This document shows positions 11,601 through 25,127 of a stretch of 64,000 nt of DNA, piece after piece. The stretch is from Apricaphanius iberus. Taxonomy: Eukaryota; Chordata; Actinopteri; Cyprinodontiformes; Aphaniidae. Below the pieces are notes generated by a model that had not been told where the DNA came from, did not search any database, and worked only from the letters and a program-made list of their open reading frames with translations. Made by a program: the position numbers and the translations under genes. The stretch covers positions 1,302,001 to 1,366,000 of the forward strand of contig JAPXFQ010002431.1 of NCBI GenBank assembly GCA_028564705.1, written 5' to 3'. Position 1 is the first letter of the stretch. Each line of letters opens with the position of its first letter.

Positions 11601-14600
11601 TCTTCTTTGTGACACTATGATTCAACGACAGCGTCTTCTATCGAATGCTTCATCAGTTTCGCTGTAACACAGACTGCTGCAGGAGATACTTCCTGCCAAG
11701 GGGCATCAGTGTTTACAACGCCACCTTGAGGAAATGTGAATTGAATGAGCTACGACAAGACTTAATTTACCTTTGGGATCAATAAATAGTTTTTGAATTG
11801 AATAATGGCAGAAATGTTATTTGGAATGAGACAACAGAGCAAATAACAACAAGCCTGTATATACTGATTGAGTTTGTTGGGAGCAGTGATGGTTCTAGAG
11901 TCTAACAACTGCTATACAGTAATAATAAACCACCAACTACATGGCTGTAGCTCTAGCTGCTCAACTAGCCTTTTTGTGAGGTTTCCATTGTGAATCATTT
12001 GCACATATAATGTCAATCACCTTGTTGGTGTCTGTATCGGCCTCAATCATGACCGAAATATAGCGGGCTCGTCAGATACCGTAGCTTCCGTCAGACTGGA
12101 TTTTAGGTCTCCCGCAACAATAATCATTGCGCTGCATCAACATGGTTGAAACCACCGCTGAAAATCCCTCTTCGGAAATTAATCACATTCTCTAAGGATG
12201 CGTATACCGAGAGCTAATGGTAGAAAAACAACTCACATTTACCAATTGAATAAAGCACACAAAGCACTTGGAGCTCGATGTAAATTCCAAGTGAAATCTA
12301 AAGGGATATTCCACCCTTAAGTATGCTAGTAGTAAGTAAGCATGCTAGTAGTTCCCATTAACTTACATTGGTTTATGCTAAGCTAAAGCTAAAACTAAAG
12401 CAAACTGATTGCTCCCAGATCAGGGGAATTATTAGCTGCGTTTCCATTATCCATGAAATTGTGCAAATTGAAGTTGCGAAAGTAAATTTGCCTAATGGAA
12501 ACACGGCAATTTCAGAAAAACACAGCTTTTTCGATAAACATTTTTGAGCTTGGATGAGGTGGTTTTATTTAGGGCTGGAATATCCGTTTAAATGCATCTC
12601 ACAAATAAGCAAATATAAAATGGAGGAGGTTGTTTTTGACGGAGAAAGAAATAACAGGGGCTTGTCTTAATGGCGACCATGATAATTGTCGAATGGCAGG
12701 AATGAAGCAATGTATCGAATGTCCCGGGCAAAGAACAAATGTGTCACTACAAGAAGCTATTGAAAATGTGCAGATATGCATCACAGTGAAAATACAGGTT
12801 AGGCATGGAGTGGATGGTGGCAAGTGGTAGGAACTGGAAAATAAAGGACTTGCTAGCCAAACTAGACTTGTTACCGTGACAACAACTAAGAGTGGCTGGT
12901 CTACAAAGCTACTAATCCCACTAATCGGTAAAACATTCATTTGACATATGACACGTGTAGTTGGTGTTTTATATACCCCGTTGTCGAGAATTCTTGCGTT
13001 TTATGCATTTATTGTTGCATTTCTCTTTGCTCATTATTTTACGATTTGTTTCTCATAACTATCTTCGACAGACGATCTGGGTATCTAGAGAATAAGTTGC
13101 ACAACCTGCAATACCAGTGCTCAGTTTCCTGCCGTTTGAACATCTTTAAGAGACAGAGGTACAACTTTGTGACGATTGGATCGACTCAGACCCATACGCA
13201 CCCATGCAAAGTGGGCACTTGATTAGCTGTAGCTACCTCCCAGAATGCATTGCAACATTCATCACAAGCTATTATAGCTACTGTGAAAAGGGCTGTTAAA
13301 CTGATATAGTAACACTTGGTTGTCACAATAGATTAAAGTCGCTATGTAGCTATGAGACGTACCATAGCTTCATCTGTTGCATATTCTGTAAAGTAAATAA
13401 GGAAGAAAAAAAAAGCAGCGTGCAGCGTTACGCATGAAAAATTGTTTTTCTCATCGCACCTGCAACATATATTTTGCGCTGTACTGCAATGTAATATTTG
13501 AGTTCTAGCAGTATTTCCAGCAGTAGAATTACTCTAGTTTCTAATTTTGAGACGATAAAGCAGAAGTGATCTTAAAAATACTACAGGGGAGAAATCTGTC
13601 TTTGTTTTAATGTTGGCGGATCATTTCACCTACATTTTTGTTGTTGTTTGCCTGTGTCATGAGCAACCACGGAAAAAATCGCATGGCTGCTGTATTTTTT
13701 ATATGATTGGCTTTAATTAGAGATGTTGCACTGGGACTATAATATCTATATCGATATTTGGCTACCCTTTTTATGCTGAGTTTGCAGCAACTTTTCGGAC
13801 AACTTGGGCATGTTTTTATTTTTATTTTTGTAGCAACCCATTTTGAGACACTTTAGACCAGAGAGCATTTCTCCCCGTCCCTGCCGTGTAAATAGTGACG
13901 GAAGAGCAAACGGCACCATTTGAGACCTATCCGACTGATCTGGGCCCACATGCGTAGACGTGTGTCTGTCCTCAGATGGAGGAAACGCATTCTGAGAGAA
14001 GGAAAGAGGAAGAGGTCTTACTATCTCTCTGACGTATCGTTTAAAGTCTGCAGGAGGTATCTGGGTTTGATGCTTATTGTTTGAGAACTAAATTGCATGA
14101 AGAAACAATAAATAAGCAGCAGGTAGAGTAAAAATGAATGAGAGATTTCATTACTTTCTTGTATTTATTCTTATTTCCCTTTACTCAGAACGTTTTTTTA
14201 ACATGTTAGGTTGGTGTCCATAAACAGTGGTGCTTATAAATAGTTATTGGCCTGATTTCTGAAGGCATTATTACACTCACTTTACTGAAATGCACTTTTA
14301 ATGATTTTATAATTGTAATGAAAATAAAATCAACACTGTGTTCACTAACATTCTAATCTCTCCGGCCTTGACTGCTCTTCCTGATAGTTTGTTTAGCATT
14401 TGATCCTTGCAAATTATATAACTTTCTAAAATATTGGATACTGCTTATTTGCATTGTTAGGATTCTTCCGAGAATCTATGCTTCACAGAAAAGTATCAGC
14501 AGAAAAAATTCCTGGGATTTGATTATTTGTTTAAATCCAGGAGAACAGGAATTTCTGAAACTCTTTTTTTTTTTTTTTTTTTTTTTTTTTCGGCCGCCAC

Positions 14601-17600
14601 GCTGTGTTGATAACTTTTGGACTTCACCTGCAATGTTTTCTACGATGTTTGCCAATTTATTTATTTTTTGAAAATTTCTGAAATAAATATAAACAATACA
14701 ATGTGAATTTTTCTAACATCAAACATCTAGATGAAATCAGCATTTCTGTTGCATTCCGAATGACTGATCGCTTCCACAATTGCAGTGGAGTTAATTGGGA
14801 ATCATGGCTTTTATGAGCTCGTTAACAGCAGGGAGCCTGCAGGAAATGATTGGGTGGAGTTAAAAGTTCTACATTTCAGACAGAATACACAAGCGGTGTG
14901 TAGTTAATTGCATGGCTCTTCATAGTAAAAATGTCTTCTTTGCGTATATTATTTCATATGAAAGTAGGACGCTGCACTTTTTTTGGATAAAATTAAATCT
15001 GAGGTTTTATTTGTCTTATAAATGTATGGGTTGCTTTTTGTGACACGTGGATGTAATCATGGGTCAGTATGAGGTTCTTGGGATACAATAACAATATGTA
15101 CTTTCACACCAAATGAATATGATCTAAAATAATTTTAAATGGATTAATGAAAGTTATTCCTGCTCCTGCAAAAATATAAACAGATTATTGCTTGTAATAG
15201 TGTCAGATTATTATGTTATTTTTCTGGGCTATATTGTTCCATAGGGATGGGTATCGTTGAGGATTTATCGATACTACTACTCTTAACGATACTCCTTATC
15301 GATCCAGTACTTTATCGTTACTTTTAATACTGTTATATACTGTTTTAATACTGTTTATATAGTGTTCTTAATAAGAACACTATATAAACAGCCTCTTTTA
15401 TCTATCAAAAATTAAAAATACTATTTTATCTATTTAAAAAAAGTTAATGGTATTCACATAAAAGAACCTAAATGACAGATTATAAGACGTGAGAACATTG
15501 AGAACAACAATATAACATCCACCCATCCATTTTCTGTATTGCTGCATCCTGCTGCAGCACTCAGGCGGTCAAAAAACTCTTTTTGTTTTGGTGTATTTTA
15601 GCAAGGTATTTGGTCAAATTGGTCGTGTTCTTGCCTTTGCAAGCAAAACGCTTTTATTGCATATGTGACAGCTTTCATTGTTGGCTTATATTTTTGTAAA
15701 ACGAAGCCAAAGTTTGGATCGTTTCGTTCGCTCTGCCATTGTGTCTGTGTAACTACTTGCGCAGCAGTCGCTCCTTCCACCTTCAGTCCCCGCGGCGTGT
15801 GTTTGTTAAGAAGGAGTTGGCTGCCAATACAGTGTTTGGCTTGTGTTTATATCTCCCGCAAAAGATAAATACGACCTTAATTTTACTGTTAAGTAGACTG
15901 ATAAGGCTGAAGCTTATCAGTCCGGGTGGACCGTCAGAATCAGCCCCGGGACTCTTTTAGTACCGGGTTTTGGTACCCATCTGTATTGATCGATTCCCTA
16001 AAAAAAGGTCAAAATTAAGCACCGGGTACATTTAATAATAATTCTCCAGTTCTTATAGCATGGAATAGTTAATCTATTCACTGTTTTGATCTGAAATCAT
16101 GACACAAACCCAGGGAGTATTCACACCGGCCTCATTGAGACAGTGTGCTTAAGTAGGAGGAAATCCCAAGGGATTTGCGGTGTTTTATTTAGTTCATTAT
16201 TTTTACATTTAGTGTTGATGTGCGTCATGTATCGGGTTCAAAATGGGACGCAAAATATACCTGTTGGGGATGTAGTGACACGTCTTTTGGGACGGTTTCC
16301 TTCGCCGCTCCTTGCTGCGACGTCTTTTGCAGTTCAAGTCATTTGCTCTCTTTGGTAGTTTGCGAGGAGCGAGTGCTCAGTGACGGAGCGTGCCTGGTTT
16401 TGCGTTTGTGATTGGTTTGGAGTAAATAATGACTTTAATATTAAGATGCCTGATGGGCATCTTAATATTATGGTATAATATTATATGGTATAACGAAAAA
16501 GGAAGGGAAACCTTTTTCTTCGTAATTGAACAGTTTATCGACCTGTTTTTTTTCCATCACACCACGTTTCTGTCGATCGATAGACATTTTTATTGAATTA
16601 TCGTCCAGCCCTAATAAAGATGTACCTTTTTTCAAGGCAGGAAAAGAGGGTAGCAGCCCCCCTTGCTGCCACTTTAGTTGGGGAGGGGGGAACAGATTTG
16701 TAGCATTGAGCTGTTATTTAATGCTATAAAGAGTAAAATAATGTTCTTAACACTCCTGCGCTTTGTCTGGGAATTCATTAAAGCAACTTTTCATTGTAGA
16801 GCTGGGTATTCATTCATATTTCAAGAATCGATTCAATTCCTATTTTTAGAGTTAGAATCGATTATCACAATCCGATGCAATCCAGTTTATTCCAATTTGT
16901 TATCAATAGCCTATTAATCAGGGTTATTAAAACCGTTTTTGATAGCACTGACCCCCAACACTGGGTGGGGTCACAGTTCACCGGAGGAAACCGTATTAAC
17001 CCTTTCAGACCGAAGCTTTAAAATGCCTACATAGACTTTCACCTAATACTTAAGCTGTAAACAGGTCAAATATTGTTTAAACAACCAAATCAAATTGAAG
17101 AAATTCTTATAAGAATCGATTCAGAATCAATTTTTTCTTATTTTTACAACACTGCATTATAAAATAGTATGATGGAAATTTTGAGCCGTTTTGAAACCTT
17201 AACTGTTCAAACTGCAACTGTCCAGTTTTAAATGAAATTAGTGTGTTGTTTTTTGTTTCCATGGTAGCCACAGTATCTAATGCCCCATTTCCACTAGTGC
17301 CAGTACGGTACGGAACGGGACGATTTGGCGCGTTTCCATTATCTGCGTACGTTCTGAACCAACCCCAGCCGACCACTTTCGGACTACCTCAGCCTTGGTT
17401 CCAAGCTTGCCGAAGCAACCCGAAACGCCCACCTATGGACTGATTGGTCCGGTAATATGATATCCCTCTCACTCCTACCCAGCAGCGGTAGCCACTGATT
17501 GGTCTCGAGTCGTGTGTTTGTCTCAGAGTAAATTTAAATGTCAAATGTCAAATTTAAAGTTTCAAATAAGCCGAACACTGCAGTTTACTGCAAGCAGCCT

Positions 17601-20256
17601 AAAATTAAAAAGAAATCTGTGTGAATAACGAATTATATACGTTTTAAACAACGTTGGGACCTTGTAAGTACATATATTATTGAATCCGTGTTCACCACTG
17701 TGTAGTCATGTTGGCTGAGTGGTTAGTGTTGGTGACTCGTTCAGTAGGTCCAGGTTCACATCCTTCTTCCAGCTTTCTGAAAAAAAACGTTTTTCAAGAT
17801 AAAAAAAAAAAAGTATTATTTATATTTTCTTTTTTGTCCTGGAGCTTACTTGAATTTATTGTCCAACTAAAAACAAGCTGCAAAGTATCCTTGTAAAACA
17901 AGATGGCTAGATTAACATCATTCTGAGCTATGGAAGGTTAAGTAGTACATTGGTAAAAAAACATCTCTATTTTCCGAAAATTAAATCTTCAACAACATAA
18001 GAGAAATGGTAATGGAAACACACCCTACTCGTTCCAGACAGTACTGACCCGTTCCATTCTGTACCGTACTGGCCCTAGTGGAAAAGGGGCGTTAAAAGTC
18101 TTAAAAAGGTTTAAAATTTGGGGTGGTCAAACTGGGGGAAATCCTGGTTTCTCCCCCCCCACAATTTATTTTACCGTGTTGCTCGCCATCAGATTGTTTT
18201 TTTATTCTTCTGTTTTCATCCTCTTGAAGGATTTCCCCGTCCCAGATTACCGCACACACATGCAGGATCCACAGGGCCGACGGAGGCTGTCCCTACTCTC
18301 AGAGTTCCACCCTGGAGCCGAAAGGTACCTTCATCCTGTCGCCTAAACGGCACATCTCATTGTTATTCATCTTTTGTTTGTGCGTTGTGGTATAGAGTTT
18401 GTTTCTCGTCTGCTGTTATGCTTCAGGCCTCCAGAGAGACGCCATGTTTACGACCAGCAGTTTCACTCCATCACAGGCCAGGCGGAGCACGAGGCCCTGG
18501 AGGCCAAACGGCCTCGCATGGAGACCGTTGCCGAGGCCCATATTAACCGCAACCCTCCAACTGCTGGGGGCGTCGTGCTGCCCATGCCCCACACTGTACA
18601 GGACGGCTTGAGAGCCTCTGTGGACGGCAAAAAGGTTGGGCTCAATTGTTTTAGCCTGTCTTTGTCTTCCCTTTGGGCCTGGATTCAAACCAGGTTTATT
18701 TGTTACAAATTTTTCCTTGGTGGAGGACGCTGAAATGCAGCCAAAAGAAGGATCGGGGCCAACTCTTTTGCATGTTTATAATCTTTATTAAATCAGTAGT
18801 GCACAGATTTTCTCATCTCGTCAATCAGCACTCTCAGTTCACTGTCAAACTGGAGACCCCGTCCCCGGGAGGCGCTGCGTTACACATGGCGGAAGAGCAG
18901 GACACGTCTCCCTCCAAGCTGTCCAAGGAGGAGCTGATTCAGAGCATGGACCGCGTGGACCGAGAGATTGCCAAAGTGGAGCAGCAGATTTCGAAGCTGA
19001 AGAAAAAGCAGGTGGGTTAAAGCCAGCCAGGCTCAGTGTCACCCAGCAAAGCTGGAAAACAAAGGTTGTCGCATAAGAGGCCTCGGCTTGGATCAAATGT
19101 TTCATAATGATGCCTTTTAAAAAAAAAGAAAGGAAAAAAACCCTTTTTTTACACTGTCAGTAAACATTATGACTGAGCTGCTTTGTAAGTATACTACTGC
19201 AGCAGCTGTGGAATATTTTAGTAATGAAGTAACCTGGTGAGTACTCTGATGCTTAATCAACTAATCTCTAACTGGCCTTGGAGATCTAGAATAAAGACTG
19301 CATTGTCCCAATCTCTGGGAATATTCAAGCTCAGCCAGTTTGGTTGGAGACCATCTTTGAGCATCAACGTGGCCACAGATTTCTCAGTTAGGCTCTGATC
19401 TGGACTTTGACTGGGCCGTTTTAACAAATGAATAAGCCTTGAGCAGTTCTACTCTGGCTCTGGTTGATAATGGCTATTGTGGTGCTGGAAGCGGAATCTC
19501 CAGCTCAGTTTCAAGTCTTTTGGAGCCTCTTAACACGTTTTTCCCTGCATTATGCTGCCACTACCATCCTCCAGCTCGATGAAGTGCAGTTTGTTCATTT
19601 TAAGTCATTAATGATTGGTTATTGTCCCTCTTGCCAGACATGTCAATTTAGGTTGATGGGCATGTGTAGGTAGGGTTACAGTTATGATCTACACCTTTGC
19701 TTTTCTGGGAGCAAATGTGATGTTCAAAGCTTGGGATGTTGTTTTAGAATAAAGGTTTTTTCCCACACTGTCTGGTGTGCGTCCGTTTAACTTCATGAGG
19801 CTGTTGAATCTCTACAAATACAAAAATGCATGGATCTGTTTTCAGATTATTTATCAGCAATTTGAAACCATTGTTTTCTGTCAACTTCACAATTACTTTT
19901 ATATTGACCGATAAAATCAAAATAAAAAGTACATTTAGGTTTGTGGTTGAAAATTCTCGGCAGATGAGCACTTGAGCCTGATTCTGCTGGAGGTTTCTTC
20001 CTGTTAAAAGGGAGTTTTTCCTCTGTACTGTCGCTTCATGCATGCTCAGTGTGAGAGATTGCTGAGAATTCGCGACGCAATCTTCTGTGGTTCTCTAATC
20101 CCTAAATTAAACATTGTATAGTAATAACTCTTCTTGTAAAGTGCCTCGAGATGACATCTGTTGTGAAACGGCGTTATATAAATAAACTGAATTGAATTTA
20201 ATTCAATACTGTTGTTAGGCGCTTTAAAGTGATGTGTATTGGCAAGAATCCGGTGA

Positions 20257-20307
<51 letters not shown>

Positions 20308-20319
20308 CATATATATATG

Positions 20320-20355
<36 letters not shown>

Positions 20356-23300
20356 CATATATATATGTATCAAACTAGAGAGGGGATAAAACAATTTATT
20401 GCAATGTATCGCCATGAGTAAGACTATATGTTGTGATTTTCAAAACTGAATTTAACTGTATTTTTAAAAATAGTCGCAGCATTTTAAACAATCCAAGTTG
20501 TTTTATACATAACACACAAAGTTTTATTAATAGATCTAGTTGATCCACTGGAACAAAGGGGTTGAAAAGAGCCACCAAGTAGCGGTCATACTTTTAATTT
20601 TACTACAGAGATTACTGTCATTATTAGAGGGATATTCAGTTTTTTTTTTTTTTTTACTTGAGTCTTATTTTTTTTGCAATTATTGTTTTTTCGCTCACTC
20701 TGAGAAGTTTGGAGCCAGTTTAGCCATTCATCAGTATTTATATATCCAATCTTGATCAGTGTACAGCCATAGAATGGGAGAGCTCAGGGCAGTACAAATG
20801 CATCTTGTAATAAGGTTTAATCTGCCCCAAACGCCTTAATTTTATCATGTTTATATTTTCCTTGGATTTACAAATGCCTCGGAAGTGCTTCTTTATTATC
20901 TTCTGGGCCGATTTGGGGGCTTAACAATAAAACCATAATAAAAAGCGGACAAATCTGCCCCGGCAGCATTTTTTGCCAGCAGATTCGTCAGCTTTTTATT
21001 ATTGTTTCATCAGTTTATTAATTTGTTTGATTAACTTCGGATACATTTTTCATTTAATAATCCATAGTGCACAAAGTTAAGATTCAGAAATGTTCTGGAT
21101 CAAGATCTTAACATCAAAATTAGGCAATCAACATTTTGATATTGGCCATAAAAATTGACCTTGCAAAATCTGATGCACATATTGACCATTGACCTTCAAT
21201 TCAGTTTATTTATATAGCGCCGTTTCACAACAGATGTCATCTCAAGGCACTTTACAAGTAGAGTTATTACAATACAATATTTAATGTAGAAATTAGAGAA
21301 CCACAGAAGAATGCGTCGTGTAATTCTCAGCAATCCCTCACACTGAGCAAGCATGAAGTGACAGTGGAAAGGAAAAACTCCCTTTTAACAGGAAGAAACC
21401 TCCGGCAGAACCAGGCTCGGCACAAGCGGTCATCTGCCGAGACCGTCTGTGGTTTGGAGAATACAGAACAGAGATACAGAACAGAGATACAGAAAGAGCA
21501 ACAGAACTGATGCAGAAGTTTGTTGCAGGACGTGGAGAACTTTCCGTCACTGCAATGCCATCTTAGTCAGGGTCGTCAAGCAGGACGGGTCAGGAGCAAT
21601 CTAATCACGCCTGTGAAGGCAAATGAGCATGACGCCAAAATATGTACCCCAACCAGAACCCCTTTAAACATCGCCCATGAAGCAACCAACTCTAGCAGAG
21701 TGTGCTGATTTTTTTTAGCTTGTGAATGCATTCCCACCTCAAGAAGCTGGGAAATGATCTCTGGCTGTTGCTGAACTGACCAATCACAGGCATACGCTCT
21801 ACGTTGATGGATAGTTGGAAAATGGGGCTCGACTTTGTGGCCTGGGGGGACTGTCCAATTAAGCTGCTAGAGGAGATGGACTTGTCCAGGTATGTCTTGG
21901 ACAATAGAGAGTGTTGGCCACAGATTTCTCTGAGCCACCACTGTGGAAGCCATGCCTCTACCCAGGGAGAGGGCAACGCCGCGGGATGTGCGCAGGATGT
22001 AGTCCGCTGTGAACCGCCAGCCACGACTCCATGAGGGGAAAGGCCAAGTAGCCCACCTCGTTCGACTGCAATTAGGTTAACGAATTGTCCGCACCATCCT
22101 CATCCTTCGCGGGAGGTTCCAAGTTAAACTGGCATGCCTCCAGGTTGGGTTCTTTGGGCCCCTCCCCCATATCCACATGGCCGAGCTAGTAGCGGATACT
22201 GCGACCAACATGCCGTCTTCGACGGACCCGGGTGAAGCCGGGAGAGCTGCCTCAGAGCATCGGGTCCTGCTGTACCATGGGAGCATCTCCCAGGGCTCGC
22301 TGGAGAAACTTCCCATGCCGCTCCACTCTGGAGAGGCGGAGCTGGTGACAGATCTCGCATGACCCCGGATCCGACAGCGCTCTCCTGGCATGAAGAATCT
22401 GGACATGTGTCATGCAGGTCGTTCTCATGCAGAGAAAAGGCTCATCTCTCAGTAAAGGGACGAAGAGCAGAGTTCTGCTTTCCAGACTTCGACTCAATGC
22501 TCATCCCGAACCACGGAGCGAAGCAGCATAGCAGCGAGGGCACAAAGGCCAAGGAATAAATGGAGCAACGAAAAACGGCAGCGATAGCTAACACTAGCCA
22601 ACGGTTGAACTATTTTGTTGCAACCAAAGTGTTCGAGTTTGTTCTCGAGGAGGTGAAGAGCGTAAGAACTGTAAAATGAGGGTAACGCCAGGTCTTTATA
22701 GTTGATGGGCGAGCTCATCACCTGGGGTCATGCTCATTTGCCTTCACAGGTGTGATTAGAAGTTTCTTCAGCTGGCCATGTGGGGGCATGATGTCCCATT
22801 GTGCCTACAGTGTACCGAGCGAATTGACTTTAAGGTAACCATTTGTTTATTTTAGTTTTATTGGTATTTATTAAGCAAGTAATTGATTTATTCATGGCTT
22901 TGCAACCCCCCCCTCCCAAAAGTCTTTATTTACATGCATCAAAGATTTTGGATATTTTGTTGGCAGCAGGGCTTCACAAGACTGGATAAAGTTAACGTTG
23001 TAAAGTAATGACAAAGTAAAAACTGCTAGGGCTGCAATGAGCACTAGCTGGATATTTTGGGTCCCATCCATTCAGCCTTTTTATGCTCATTAGCTTGTAA
23101 GAGAGGCTTTAGCAAACAATCATGAGTGTCGTTGGTGTGGCCCCCTGTGTGTTGAACCATCAGCAGAAATGCTGATAAAACCCGCACAGGCTGGAGAGAT
23201 CAGGACGCACTGATAACAGACACAATCAAGCTTTGGTTTGCTCCATTTCCACTCAGGAAAATAAAAATAAAAAGATCTATACTATAATTTCAGTTTGAAG

Positions 23301-25093
23301 ATGTGGAAACGTGTTACTGTGTGCATTTGTTGTTCGTTAATCATACTTTCTTTGAAGATTTTTGGCCTGAAATTCTTATCTTGACGTTTTCTCCTAGCAA
23401 CAACTCGAGGAGGAAGCAGCGAAACCCGTGGAGCCAGAAAAGCCGGTCACTCCTCCTCCGGTGGAGCACAAACACCGCAGCATCGTTCAGATCATCTACG
23501 ATGAAAACAGGGTACGCCTTCTGAACCAGCTGCAAAGCTCCCCTTTCCATCTTCTCTGGAGAAACTCCATTTTCCTGTCATTATTCTTCTGCATCCATCC
23601 ATAAAGCTGTTTTCTCTGTTTTAACTGTGATCGTAAAAAGCGAAGGACATTTTCGTCTCATTTCATCCTAGATGATCACAGACAGTTTAACTCCATTCTG
23701 CCTGTTTCTGCTTTGAAATGACGCACTCGTTGTGAGCCGTGTTGGAACTGGAATCACTTGCTTTTACTACGAACGGAACATTCTCCTTCTGGTTTCCTGC
23801 TCAAAAATCCCCACCACAACACACAGCTGTATATTTATTCTCAGAACAATGATTTAACTGTATCCCCTGTTAGAATCGTCTGGACTTACTTGTGGTTAAT
23901 GATTGGCTGCAGTGTATCAGTGTAAGGATGCCTTTTCAGTTGAATCTAAGAAAGGTTTGATCCTTCATTCGACTTCTTAAAAATCACATAAGAATCTGTT
24001 TAAGATGATTTAATGCAGCTGCATTTTGTAAAGGTGGAAGCCATCTCTGCGGAGGTCACTGCAGTTCAGACAGTGTTGTGGTCAGAGAGTGCTGAGACAC
24101 ACTCTCGTTTTCAGTCAACCATTAACTCTGGAGGATGTGAAGGCGCTCACGCCAGTTAGTCTGGCAGCGGCACTTGTTTACCCCTGTCTGTAAATGGGCT
24201 CGGGAAATTAAACACTGAGTCATTACTCTCCTAAGGATCTCGTCTAAGCTAAAAATCTGCTCTGGTTCAGGAGGAATCTCTTTCTTGGCTTTGTAATAAT
24301 TTCCTTGCATCATCGTTTTGTTTTTTTGCCGGGTTCCTCTTGGTGCATCTGCTTACTTTCAAGGCCTTGAAAATGTCCACATGTTGCCACCATAAACGAG
24401 AACACATTTGTTTTCTTACTAGCTGCACTAGTTCTTATTTGATTGTATAATGAGATGAACAAACTCATATAGCACTTTACTAAGTTAAGTTGACTAACTA
24501 ATTAAAAATATTTCTGGGCATCAGACTAAACAGAGCTGAATCCTTATGCACGCCACATAGTAGTTCATAATGTATCTCAATTTTTTTTTCACAATTCTGC
24601 ACTATTCTATAATTCCAGTCCTGAGATCACACACAAAGTCCCAACATAGACATTTTTGGTTATAATATGACAAAAAAAAATGCTTTCAGAGTTCAGTGTA
24701 CTGCTTTATTCATTTGTGTTCCATATCTTTTCTTATTCCTCTGTTTTAATTTAATTCACAAGGCTCCTGAGGTTTTTGTTGTTGAAAAAACGACAAAAAA
24801 TTGTTAAATGCGTGTTTCTGATATTGGTGCTTTCGTTTCAGAAAAAAGCTGAAGAGGCCCATAAAATACTGGAAGGCCTTGGTCCAAAAGTTGAGCTGGT
24901 AGGTTGATTAATTGTGATTATTTTCTGTTGTTTTTGACTTAAAGGGAAAATCATTAGAGATGCACCAATCAGAATTTACTTTAGAGCTATTTGACCAGCT
25001 AGTATTGATTTCGGCTGGTTCCCATAACCGATAGCTATAAATAAGGACTTAGTATTCAATTCTTGTCTTACCACTTTTAGCAGTGTAAAACTA

Positions 25094-25127
<34 letters not shown>

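Larger units (their letters stand above)
7697..18229 (+). other. ncor1: ncor1 intron 1 (10.5 kb)
   Basis: Holds the intact Tc1-like transposon and several short elements listed separately. 7777-7830 (GGCCTGGGCGGTATACC) looks like the left end of another DNA element, into which the Tc1 copy may have jumped. 12421-12540 carries ends of a GCGTTTCCATTA-type short element (matched by TAATGGAAACACGGCAATTT). 13230-14560 and 14590-15240 show nothing I can name. A 27-bp T run lies at 14564-14590. Confidence 0.75.
19012..23397 (+). other. ncor1: ncor1 intron 4 (4.4 kb)
   Basis: Contains two inverted retroposon tails, a (TA)n tract, repeat family R copy 2 and the 21.6-22.8 kb TIR element. 19020-19940 and 22790-23390 show no recognisable feature. 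Confidence 0.8.

Noticed and set aside
12599..12940. 113-codon frame on the - strand and 66-codon frame on the + strand
   Set aside because: Both open by chance over an old short repeat; neither shows a conserved motif.
17705..17763. Functional tRNA gene
   Set aside because: The acceptor and anticodon arms do not pair and the B box has mismatches; treated as a tRNA-derived repeat.
20046..20415. Frames with IYIYIY repeats on the - strand
   Set aside because: Translation of the (TA)n tract.
22077..22406. 109-codon frame on the - strand in the 21.6 kb TIR element
   Set aside because: Considered as a transposase fragment, but there is no DDE or zinc-finger pattern and two other frames are open over the same GC-rich part.
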